Assembly (NCBI GenBank): GCA_023055505.1
Contig: JALIRH010000002.1
Location: 19,550,937-19,614,936 of the forward strand
Source of the DNA: Callipepla californica brunnescens
Taxonomy: Eukaryota; Chordata; Aves; Galliformes; Odontophoridae
Direction: 5' to 3'
Length of the DNA stretch: 64,000 bases
Both the position numbers and the translations under genes were made by a program. How positions within the stretch are numbered: the stretch's first letter is position 1; each line of letters begins with the position of its first letter. Shown here piece after piece: positions 53,489 through 64,000 of this stretch. The notes beneath the pieces were generated by a model. The model saw only the letters and a program-made list of their open reading frames with translations, was not told the origin of the DNA and searched no databases.

Positions 53489-55092
53489 AGGAGAGAAACA
53501 GAATGCACTATATTCTTTCAATAGTTACAATCTCAGAACAAATTCAGAAAGCTGAGTAGACGCAACTAGCAATCAGTGGGGTACAACGGTCAACATATTT
53601 TGCCACAAACTGAAATCAAAGACACCAGATAGCTTCTGAGTGAAATACACTGAGCTCAAACCAAATAGGTTGAGACAGTACAAGGTAGGTTTTTCTTGAA
53701 GACAGATAATAAAAAGCCTTCTGGAAGATGGGTAATAATGGAAACCTCTAGGATTCCTTGACTCCCTCCCCCCCCCAAAAAATAAGAAGTTCAATTGAAT
53801 TCAGCGGTGAAGTCAAACTTGCTCTCATGTAAGAGTTGATGGCCACAACCATCTGCTCTGTTTTTCAGCATGGCACTTGCAGTTGGATTCCTCTCACTAC
53901 ATGCATCATCACTACTGCTAGACAAATAACTACTTTATTTCATGCCTGGGATAAGACTTTGGTATCACCATATACTACGTCATTATTGAAGGATCCTTCC
54001 AACTGAACTACTCTAAGATGCCTATATAAGCAGTTTTCTAAGTGAAGAATTGGGAAAAGGTGTGAGAAGATTATAAGGTGCAGGAGAAAAATGTATTAAT
54101 TTTCTTTTATTTTAATATAGCCACAAGCCACCAAATATAGCCAACAAGGATTCTTAGTTCCAGCTATTCCATTGCTGCACACAGTTCTGCATCATTTCTT
54201 CCTACCTTCCTCCTTCACAGACAGAACTAGACATTTTTTAAAAACCACTATTTGGAAACTGACTGCTATACAACATTGTCTTGAGGTCAATTAAAACATA
54301 TTAACAATGGATTCAACATTACATTATAATTTATATTTTTTTTAGATAAGTGACTGCAATTTTTAATTCAACTTTTCCACAGTAAATAGCAAATTAAATT
54401 TGCTGCAACACAAATCAAGAACGATCAAATGGAACTGTAAACAGGGTTGCTGTTCTTAATCACAAAAAGAAGCAAAGCAAAAGGGAAAAGGAAGATCAGA
54501 ACAAAGATGTCCCATAAAGAAGAAAAGAGTTGAATGGAATCAGACATAAAGGAAGAAAAAGATCAAGAATGAGGTGCAGCAACGAAGTTTGGGTGTAAAA
54601 GACAGGACAAACAAGTATAAGGAGGTGAAATATCTGGATCTGTTTAATATAATGCTCTCAAAACAAAACAAAAAAAATTGCCAGAAGATGATAGTGAAAT
54701 AGTAAAATAAAAAGAAAAAAGAAAAATAAAGCACATTTGTTTGATCTTTATCCATACCAGCCTTATGATGTAATCTCAACAGAAAGAAACTAAGCTCAGG
54801 CTGGGGACCATGCTTATTTAGATGATCTCCAAGTAAAACAAAGGTGTTTCTGGAAACAGCTCTGATTACTTTCTCTAAGTCAATATCTGCCTTGGTTCCA
54901 AAGCATGCTTTGGAGGATGGTAAGCAGATGTAGGAACTCTTACTTTGCAGAAGCCAGAGCTCCAAAAATTTAGAAGCTGAAGCTGTGATCATACACAGAA
55001 CTCTGACACTTACTCAGAATCTGTGCTTTTAATTATCATATCATGTATAGTGTGATATGCATCTTTATTCATGAGAAAAAAAGCACAATAGT

Positions 55093-55118
55093 AAAAAAAA
55101 AAAAAAAAAAAAAAAAAA
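55093..55118. repeat. A26 tract
   Basis: A pure A run between AATAGT and GGAATG. No retrotransposed gene was recognised beside it. Confidence 0.9.
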
Positions 55119-56695
55119 GGAATGTTTTCCTACACTTTTTTAATACTTCAAAGTGGGATCAAAGTAGTTACATCTGCTGTGCCATATTTAATTTTGCTAT
55201 TATACTTACACTTTCAACTTTACAAACTAAGAAGGTACATTCACTGTATAATGTTTAATAACAAAGTAACTGAACATTCTCCTTTCTTTATTCCTCTAAC
55301 TCCCCTCCAAATACAAAATCAAAACTATTCAAGGTACATCTTAAAATTATTTTGCTTGCAGTAGCTTTCTGAGAACCTATGTACACCTAATTTTTTCTGC
55401 CTTACTGTATCTGCTTTTTTATGCTACTGTGCATTTGTATTATTGGTAAATTAAGGCACATTTTTTGGGTTTTTTTCCACAACAGAATTTTTACCAAAAG
55501 GAACTGCTCAACTTTGCAGATGTAATACTATAACCTAAATAATTTGTGGCCAAAGCACCACTCTAATTGTAGATCACTATCTTCCAGTAAAAATCTGTTT
55601 TCTGTTCTCCATTAGAGAGCCAAAGAACATTCTAGTTTACACTGCTTGCAACCTTATTTCCTTTACTTGACAGTACTTAAAAATGGCTTATCACATTATG
55701 GCAACATTTGCTGAAAATCCCTCTCAGAATACAGCAAGATATTTCTAATAGCTCAGAAGAAAACTCCTGGAAACAAAAGACACTTCTATAAGTACTTGTA
55801 TTATTTTACTATTTTATTTACTATATCATTAATTTATTACATGTACTTTGCAATTGATTTTATTCTATTAAGTACACCAGACATGCAGAAAAAAATACGT
55901 TCTTTACTGCAAGGGCCACAATAACCCCGCCTCATACAGTCCACACTTCAACTGTTCAACAATTCTAAAATAAGCTTGCTACAAACAGTAACTTCTTGAA
56001 TACCTACACAATTAAAAACTGGGATTTGCTTTAATTATCTCTAGGTTTAAAGCAATCACTAAATATATACCGCTCTTAATAATGCCTGATTTAATACATC
56101 ATCTGAGGCTTCAGACCAGCAATTAATATTGCAACGTGCAATATTAACGTATCTCATTATGGCAACATGAGCACCATTTACCTCGCCATCTTAGTTTGTC
56201 ACAAGAAAAAAAGAAATCACCAAATAGGTTATGTATCAGAAGTCATTTTCAATGTGAATTAACCAGAGCTCATTACACAAAAGTAATTCTATAGTATATT
56301 CATATTTTATAAATTATTAGTACTGCAGGAACAACTACAATAAGTAACAGTATCTGGAATCTGTCACAATTTCAACTGCAACTTCTATTTGATCAACACT
56401 ATATAAACGGAAACCTGAAGACTAGACTTTAGTTTCACATGTTTGAAAAAGTAAATGTGCTTCTATCATATTTCTAAGTTTAAAAGTTCATAAAGGTGCC
56501 TACTCTTTTATCGATGTGCTCCTGATTATTATGATGCTGTTCCTCCTGAAGTAAAGACTATTCCTACAGCAACTTTTTCTTCTTGATTTCTCACTTGAAT
56601 TTCTTTGGTTCTGTACTTTCTACTTTTTTTTTTTCCTTCATTTCATTTTCTGTACTAACCCAGTCCACTCAAAATCTGACATTTGGGTTTGTTCA

Positions 56696-57070
56696 GCTTT
56701 TTGGGCCCATTTAGCTTGGAAAAGAGACAGCTCCAGGGAGACTTCACTGCAGCCTTCAAGTACTTGAAGGGAGCTTACAAGCAGGAGGGGGACTGACTTT
56801 TTATGTGGTCTGATAATGATAGGATAAGGGGTAATGGCTTGAAACTAAAAGAGGGGAGATTTAGATTAGACGTTAGGAAGACATTTTTTACTCAGAATGT
56901 ACTGAGGAACAGCTGTGGATGTCCCATCCCTGGAGGTATTTAAGGCCAGTCGTGGATGGGACCCTGGACAGTGTAATCTGGTAGGTAGCAATCCTGTCCA
57001 CTCTGGTCAGGGGTTGGAATTAGATACCTTTACGTTCCCCTCCAACCTAAGCCATTCTGTGATTGTATGA
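56696..57070 (+). mobile_element. CR1 retrotransposon 3' portion (~0.37 kb)
   Basis: Starts near GGGCCCATTTAGCTTGGAAA and passes TACTTGAAGGGAGCTTACAAG, AGGGGAGATTTAGATTAGAC and CCCATCCCTGGAGGTATTTA. It ends CTCCAACCTAAGCCATTCTG and TGATTGTATGA. A piece with the CTGGAACAGGCTGCCCAGAG motif found in other CR1 copies seems to be lost around 56908. Confidence 0.94.
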
Positions 57071-60000
57071 AATTTCTTCCATCAACAAGATCAAAACTCC
57101 CATTAGTTATTATGTTCCAAACTGCAAAAATTCTATAATAATAAAGTTATGCCACAAGACGTTCAAACTGCTTTTAAAACTATGTGAGAATCAAAGTATT
57201 TTTATTAAATGTAGTGCTTCAAAGATAAAAAAAAAAAAAAAAATGTTATCATGCAAATGAATACTCTGCCCCACACAACAGTAAAAACAGAATGAATTAT
57301 TTCAATCGATCAATAAAATGCTGAATACAGGAATTAACTAAATTAGTTTCTCTTTTTTTTGTTCTTACATTAAGATGAGTTTTCATTTTTCAAAAGAAGT
57401 GTCTACTGAAACCGCTGAAATGAAACTTAACGAACAAAATCCCATAAGAGGCAGCTTCAGGAGCCAAGAGCAGCTTTGAAAGAAGACCACATGTAACCAC
57501 AAACTGAAAAGATTAGACTATTCAGCAACAAAATATTGTGTTGTATCACCTGTAATGATCCAGCCAGATCTGAATTAACAACTGAAAATTTGCTGAAGTG
57601 TTATCTTGCTACTAGAAGTGCATTACTGTAAGTTCTTCATCAGTCCACTTAGAAAACAACTTCATAATAAACCTTATGACCTCAATTTTCTGATGTTTGG
57701 TTTGGTTTTGTTATTTTCAAGGGGAAAAGAAATTTGCTTTGCTTTTTCAGAAAAGCAATGTTAATCATCGCAAATGAGTCAGGTCACTTTCGTTTTAAAA
57801 GATGAGCACCAAAAAATACCACCAGATCATTCTTCTTCTTTCAGTAACAGTTGCTGATGGCTTCCTAGCTAACCCTAAATTTGACACCAACTTCTCTGGG
57901 TCCTCCTCTAAAAAAGTCCTTCCTCCTGTTGACTCAAACTTTGGCGTGCATTTGCTCTGTACTCTTCTCATAGATTTTACAGTTCCTATTATGCAGCAGA
58001 TTCACAACCCATTACGCTCTTCTCGTTCTTCTAACAAACTGTATCGCAGGGTCTCTCTCTTAGCACATTACATTGCTCTTATAAAAGAAACCACCTCACA
58101 CTCCCTGTAGGGGTGGTTAGAGTTTTTCACCTGATGTACACAGCAGCCAGAAAAAGGCAAGTAAGCAGCCCTTACATCCCTGCTGTCCAAACACACCTTT
58201 CTTAATAAAACATGAAATAACAAAGTTAACAGCTGAGCAAACAAAACAGGTGCTCTCCATTACAGCTTCAATTGCTATTTGTGCAAATAAACTACAGACT
58301 CTAGTGGAAGGGCACTATTTATAGCTCTAGGCTTAGGTGTCTTGTTTTTGGTAGCCCACCAACATACCCAGCAAGAATTTGCTGTTAACTCCAAGAAAAC
58401 TCAATGCTGAACTGAGCTCTACTGCAATTCTGAAACATAATTCAACTTTAAAAGTTTATATATGTTTACATGCGCATAGATTTTACATATGCATGTATTC
58501 CTTTCATAACCTACGATTTTTTTCCTCCTTGACTGTGGTATTGACACTTCACATATGTTTATTTTCACCACAACAGACATTTTAAAAGTCTCAAGTGGAT
58601 TTTCACATTAGATTCTTTAGCACAACATTACAGACAAAAGTTAAGCCTGCTTGAATGCCTTATGTGTGCATATCAGTACGCAATATCACACCAGAATGCT
58701 GTGAATTTTTATTTTCATAGCACAGAATTGCACACAAATTACACCAGAAAAACTCAAAAGTTGTATAACTATACACTTATGTGCTTGCTTCATACGTTCA
58801 TCATCTCAGGCCACTACAGAATCTTTATTTCAAGCAGGTTTTTTTTTAATAAGGAAGATACTAACATTAAAGACCACTGATAACATACTGAAGTGATGTC
58901 ATCGCCCATGAACCCCATTTTCAGTGTCAGTTCAAGACTTAACAGTATTTGTGTACAACTGTATCACTTTCTATGTATTAAGAACTGTGTTTGGTAATCC
59001 ACACTGTACATAGATCTGAAATTTGAGCTGATAATCTCCAGTTTTACAGCAATGTGAAATTACTGTTATTTTTATACAAAATAATACTACTAGCATACTG
59101 CAGGCAAAAGCCTATATGAAGTATGAGGACAGGCAGGTACAATCACTCATGCATGACAGTAAACAGTTTATACTGTGCACATCTCATACAGTTGTGTCCT
59201 GCCACTCTCCATCTACTACTTCAGAGAAGTTGCTCAAACTTTCTGTTTAAAATGAAAGTGTAAGTTAATGAGTCCACAAAGAGTACCCAAACTGATCACA
59301 TTATGAGGAACAAACAAAGATTAAATGCCAGTATGTTGCAAGGAAGCAATTAGAGCTTAACAGCCTACATTAGGTTTTATTCTAGGCTTTTGTTGGGTTT
59401 TGGGTTTTTGTGGCAAGGGAGTGGGGGTAAGAGGAAAAATGTAGTTTTTAAATCAGGGGGTATTAGAAAAGCGAATTACTTATTTGAGTCTTTTTCCTAA
59501 GTTGTTAAAAGAACTATGCAGCAGCTCCACAACCCTTTTTTATATGTACACCTGGGAAGAATACTGAATCCTGTTACTTTCCTCAGTGTTACCCTGATGT
59601 GGTTTAGACCAGATGTTTAAATGTTACAGTACGTACATTTTCTTCTCTTCTTCCAAGGCAAAAGCAAAATAAGAGGAATATTTGACTTCACTCCACAAGA
59701 GACCTATTTAATAGTTTGGCGGTTATGTAAGTAAAGGTAGCTTGGCTAAGTCAATGTTGACGACATACAGAACGACATGATCCTAATGAGTTGGAAAATA
59801 TTGGCTCTCATGAGATTCAACCAGATGCTACTGCGCTGAGAAAGCTACTGTATTATTGAATTTCATTTTTATGAGGTAAAATTTATTATTCAACCATTAA
59901 GGTATCCCACATGAAATCTTGCATAAAATAGTTTTACAGTTACTTTCTGGAAAGTAGATTTTATTTTAACTTTAAGACATCATTTACATGAGGGATTCAA

Positions 60001-62919
60001 ATGCCTATTTGATCACCTTCAATAGAAAAATGTAAGGTCTGCAAGCAATTTTCCCAAAAATACCAGATTAATGGAACCGAACTGTCAACAAAATAATGAA
60101 CTACCTGAACAGGACAAGGAAAAAGTGGTAGCAAGTTCCAGTTTTCCAGAGTAAACTAAAGCCATGTGTGACTGTGTATATGTTTTCTTGGCAAGCTGAA
60201 ATGGTTAGAAACTGAGTACTTCAGGTACACCTACTAACAAATGAGAAAGTACACAATGAAATTACTACACAGGACTAATTATGCTCAGCTTCTGAAAGAT
60301 TGTGACAATATTTTTTCCAAAATTGTAGTATTTTGTATAATCATTATTGTAAAAAAATATATACTAGTAAAAAAAATAATTAGCATCATTAGTATATCCA
60401 CTTGGAAAACTATAGAAAGCATAATATATTTCAGATTCATGTTTCTTTTTATATCTATAGTGGACAAAACAAAAAATAGGGCTGGTTCCTCAAGCATGTG
60501 CAAGTATAAGAACTAACATGCTATTCAACTACTGAGTCAACATTCTATCATGCTCATATGCATAAAGAACCATAAAAACAGTTTGGGTAAAAAAAAAAAA
60601 AAATTAATCCTCAATGAATTATGTCTGAGTTGAAGACAAAAATTCATTGCTTCCAAAATTCCGTAAGTGATCCCCACACATACCAAGTCAGTTGTAATTA
60701 TAAATCTGCTTATTGCAGAATTAAATTGTTTCAAGCTAAGCATAGCACAACACTTAAGTAACAGAGTAGAATTACTGTACTTACTAACATAAAAAACACA
60801 CATCTTTCTCTAAGTTCTCATACTAATCTATTCCCCACACATCCCAAGCTCAGGCAGTCTACAGCCTGTGTCTTTTTAGTAGTAGTTTTAAGATAACAAG
60901 CCTCATTAATGTAAGAAACCAAAATACATAGAACTTGCTTTTGAGACTTCATAACTTATTTATTCAGCCTTCTCTCCTTTGGACAAGTTAATCAAAAGAA
61001 ACCGATCACATGAAGGCAAAATCTAATAACTAACAACTTCAAAATACTTGAGGAAAGCATTTTTCTCCTGTTAGACAAAGGTTTCTGGAAAACAGTGGCA
61101 GGTAGAAGGGTGAAGGAGATAGGATTGTTCATCTTCAAACAATTTTCTCTCATTGTATTCCTTGAACCTACTCACATGAAGAATTTATATACTGAAAAGT
61201 TTGAGAGTTTGTTCCAAATTACTATGTCACCTTCAGCCTAAGCAATTTTGGAGGATTTTGTGGAACCGAAAAATATTTCTGAAGTAACCATAGCACCAAA
61301 CCCCATGTACTAGCTCTAACTTCTGTTTTCTATGTTTCTGGGAATACACAGTGCAGATGTACTCTGGATGCAACTTCAGAAAGTACCATTCAGCAGTTAC
61401 CGCAGCAGATAGATTCCCACAGTGTGCCCCCATAGCATGTCTGAGACTCTCAACAGCATGCCAAAAGGCCAACAGACACAAGCTCCTCTTTGATAAATTT
61501 GCCTTCTCCTGCAACTCATGCTCTATTCTCATCTTCATATTAATTTTTGAATTCTTTGACTTTTACTGGTTTTCTACTTAACTCTTCAATCAACACACCA
61601 TAGTAAATACAAACAGACAGTCAAAAAAAAATAAAGCTATGTAAACAAGTGGCAAACACATTTACACATTTGAGGCTAGCTATGTGAAAGAAGTAAAGAA
61701 ACTATAAAAAAAAATACAAAGTCTCTTATTTTCACAGTCCATTCATAAAGGATAAAAAAGCAAGGTAATGTACCGCACATCAAGAGTAAAATTCTGTCAT
61801 CCAGATCATAAGCAGACTTGCTGGTAGTCTCCAGATCATTAAAAAATAGGAAGACAATCTCCAAAATAAGGGACTTACTTAGTTTAATGCTGTGTCCAGT
61901 TGATTTTTTTTTACTTTTCATTTACTTTTAAAAAGGCAATAAGAATCTCAAGATAGACATAGAAGTTCATCCCACTGTTTACGACTGAAACTACTTGCGC
62001 GGCTTTTTGAAGTTGGAAAATGTAAAGGTAGAATATAATTTGGGCAGCAGTAATGATGAATCACAGAGCTTATCATTCTTGTAGCAGCAGAATGAAAGCA
62101 ATGAAGTTCAAGAAAAGACATCCCCTGGGAAATAGAAGTGAAGATTCCCAATTTTATTGCAGAAAAAAAAAAAATCTAATAAAGTATACAATCAGTGAAT
62201 TGAAACAAAATCAGGAAAAGACAAGAAATGAGAAAAGCTGTAAAAGAAAATAGAGCAAAGATGCTTATATTTTGTGTAAACCTGATTTAAAAATCAACTG
62301 ATACACAATATCACAAGAATGGAAACCCATTAACTTTAAGTACATTTGTACTACTGTGCATGGCTGAGAAATGAATTGCGAACAGATGGAAAACACAGTT
62401 AATACCACTGCTGAAAAGGTCATCTCTGTGAGATATTAGGGCATGTGATAGAGGCTTATCCTCACACAAAGATGCTCAAAAAGAAATGGCAGAAATGAGA
62501 TTCCAAATAATACACTGCCCAGCTTCTCCCAGGACCTCTGCAGGAGTCAATAAAAACCCATCTGTACAAGCCCAGAAAAGCCCGGGGGCAGAAAACAGCA
62601 GGTGGGAACAAGCCAAGGGCTCCTGAAGAAGAAACACCACTAGAGCAGACTCCAGTGCTCCTATGTCCAGGTGCCTGCAACTTAGAAGACTACAATCCCA
62701 GAACAGTCACTAAGCAGATGGAGCTGTTGATGGGAGTACACACTCATATAAATACATTCTCACTAATAGGTCACCTTTTCCAGACAAAAAGGGGACAAGG
62801 CTGTTGGAGCTGTCTGCATGAGTGCACCTGATAGCCCATGATCAGTATGGACAGCCAAAAATGTGCACTCTTTATCACCTGACATTATCAATAATAATTA
62901 GTCCACATCACATTTGAAA

Positions 62920-63125
62920 CTGTCCTTCAAACACCTGTATGCTGCTGTGAAATTCTGCCTTTGCCTTCTCTTCAGCAGACTACCTGCTGTACTGTAGGAA
63001 CTACTTAGATCCTACAACCACGTCCACTGGAAATAGATGCAAAGACCTAGACTTAAGTCTCAACAGCTCCAGTTTCTCAACCATCTCCAGCTTCTTTGTG
63101 ATCCTTCCAAAACTGGGAACCACCA
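62920..63125 (-). mobile_element. possible ancient, degraded CR1 piece
   Basis: Phrases such as TTTGCCTTCTCTTCAGCAGAC and CAACAGCTCCAGTTTCTC occur in the order seen in antisense CR1 3' regions, ending near CCAAAACTGGGAACC. Divergence is high and no terminal repeat is visible. Chance resemblance is possible. Confidence 0.3.
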
Positions 63126-64000
63126 AACTAGGTGGTGAATTGCTGATTCAGCCTCACCACAAGAAAGTATCAAACCACTACAGAAAAGATATCAGTAATC
63201 CTTGAGGTAATTGATAACTTAAAATGAGGCAAAACTTAAATCTTACCTCTGAAAGGAAGATGCGGAGAAATAAAAAACAGTCAGCTTATTTAACACCAAC
63301 TGCAGATTAGTATGCTGGGAAGTGTGCTCTTCATACTGAAGGCCAGAAACCATATTAAACGGCAGAACAAGTTGCTTCAAAACTACAAAACCTAAGGTCA
63401 CCTAACTGATCACGTGACGCATTCCCACATCTGTCTGGAGCATAGACTTTAAACCTATTACCTTCAGAAGTAATGATACTTGAAAGTAAAACCTAACAAC
63501 TTCAGTCTTTGGTGACTGCACAAAAATAAGGAATGAAATGAATCAATGAGACTTTTCAGAAAGTAGAAAAACCCAAACATTTCTTAAAAATTCTTACAGT
63601 TATTCCAAGAGTTACTCACATGAAAATACCACAGTTATTTTACATCAGATCAACACAGATTTAACTGAGAGGAAAAAAGAAAAAGCAACCACCATAACTG
63701 TGTAGTCAAGTCTACTACTCATCCTCTAGTCATGATTTACCATATTGGAATCACTGTCCTAGCACATTCTCCAAAGTTGGGAACGATGAAGATTCTTAAG
63801 GATCTAAATTATTTTCATTACGTTTGTGAACAGTAATTATGCAATTAATATACATTACATAAATATACATACATGTATATTATTTTAATCTGCTGGATGA
63901 CCTTTATGCTGTAAAGGCCAGTAAACTAGACAAAATCTCTTATTAATAGTGTGGAACAGTTAAAGGTTCAAACAGTAAATCTTATTAGCTGACATGAAGA

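Larger units (their letters stand above)
21299..64000 (-). other. VPS13B intron(s), 5' of the 65-nt exon
   Basis: About 42.7 kb of non-coding sequence, unless the microexon candidate at 46217-46235 divides it. It contains most of the CR1 pieces in the window, the nested mariner, microsatellites and long A or T runs. Open frames up to about 150 codons are present but are either CR1-derived, low-complexity, or without any recognisable family. The exon that should precede the 65-nt exon in human VPS13B (segment around LPTLEGSIQN) was not found, so it probably lies beyond 64000. Confidence 0.6.

Noticed and set aside
54540..54992. A minus-strand frame of 150 codons.
   Set aside because: Its C-terminal half is low-complexity F, Y and L from A-rich plus-strand sequence. 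No family, splice context or VPS13B match.
22941..63299. A chain of short minus-strand open segments with AG/GT borders that keep phase: 63247-63299, 60785-60809, 60017-60104, 57550-57569, 52190-52269, 46260-46295, 44614-44676, 44496-44512, 33862-33891, 33297-33322, 30056-30093, 25816-25923 and 22941-22974.
   Set aside because: Short segments are often open in several frames, so phase can be made to fit by choice. Once the 65-nt and 174-nt exons were recognised as VPS13B, the product of this chain did not match the known upstream VPS13B sequence. Some individual splice sites are good (for example 60104 and 52269), but RNA evidence would be required.
1..64000. tRNA, rRNA, snRNA, microRNA hairpin, CRISPR, integrase, attachment-site or operon signals.
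   Set aside because: None was recognised by eye on either strand. Small RNA genes could still be missed without a covariance-model search.
1..64000. Endogenous retrovirus proviruses.
   Set aside because: No paired LTRs, primer-binding site or recognisable gag/pol reading frames were seen. The GC-rich blocks at 21.75 and 38.7 kb could be solo-LTR remnants but show no diagnostic ends.

Overview
This window looks like avian (probably galliform, possibly chicken) nuclear DNA. It is about 60% AT and mostly intronic. The evidence for a bird is at least ten CR1 retrotransposon pieces with the typical avian 3' end (a TTCCAACC-type box followed by ATTCTRTGATTCTRTGA), together with two copies of a Galluhop-like mariner. 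I see no bacterial, plasmid or phage features: no operons, ribosome binding sites or CRISPR array.

The one gene I recognise is VPS13B (COH1, the Cohen-syndrome gene), on the minus strand and apparently spanning the whole window. Two exons are clear: 21234-21298 (65 nt) and 20249-20422 (174 nt), separated by an 811-bp intron. Their joined translation closely follows the human VPS13B segment that runs from SLVKCASG to YCHNSG. The reading frame continues across the junction and the splice sites are good. A candidate 19-nt microexon at 46217-46235 could lie just upstream in the transcript, but it is uncertain. The remaining sequence reads as very large introns: more than 20 kb after the 174-nt exon, and either about 25 kb (if the microexon is real) or more than 42 kb before the 65-nt exon.

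Layout in plus coordinates. 1-20 kb: intron with a short CR1 piece (9.1 kb) and an internally deleted mariner (11.2-11.8 kb). 20.2-21.3 kb: the two VPS13B exons, followed by a GC-richer patch (21.75-22.1 kb). 24.9-27.1 kb: two antisense CR1 pieces. 34.3-35.25 kb: the longest CR1, about 0.9 kb. 38.7-39.54 kb: a GC-rich block with a tight CpG cluster ending in a CR1 3' end. 42.3, 48.5 and 56.7 kb: further CR1 pieces. 52.7-53.5 kb: a second mariner of the same deleted form, in the opposite orientation and split by a CR1. Microsatellites and long A/T tracts are scattered throughout.

I found no convincing new biological system. The observations most worth a second look are the candidate microexon, a splice-bounded 46-codon segment at 10262-10399 on the VPS13B sense strand, the nested mariner/CR1, the shared mariner deletion, and the isolated CpG cluster near 39.2 kb.
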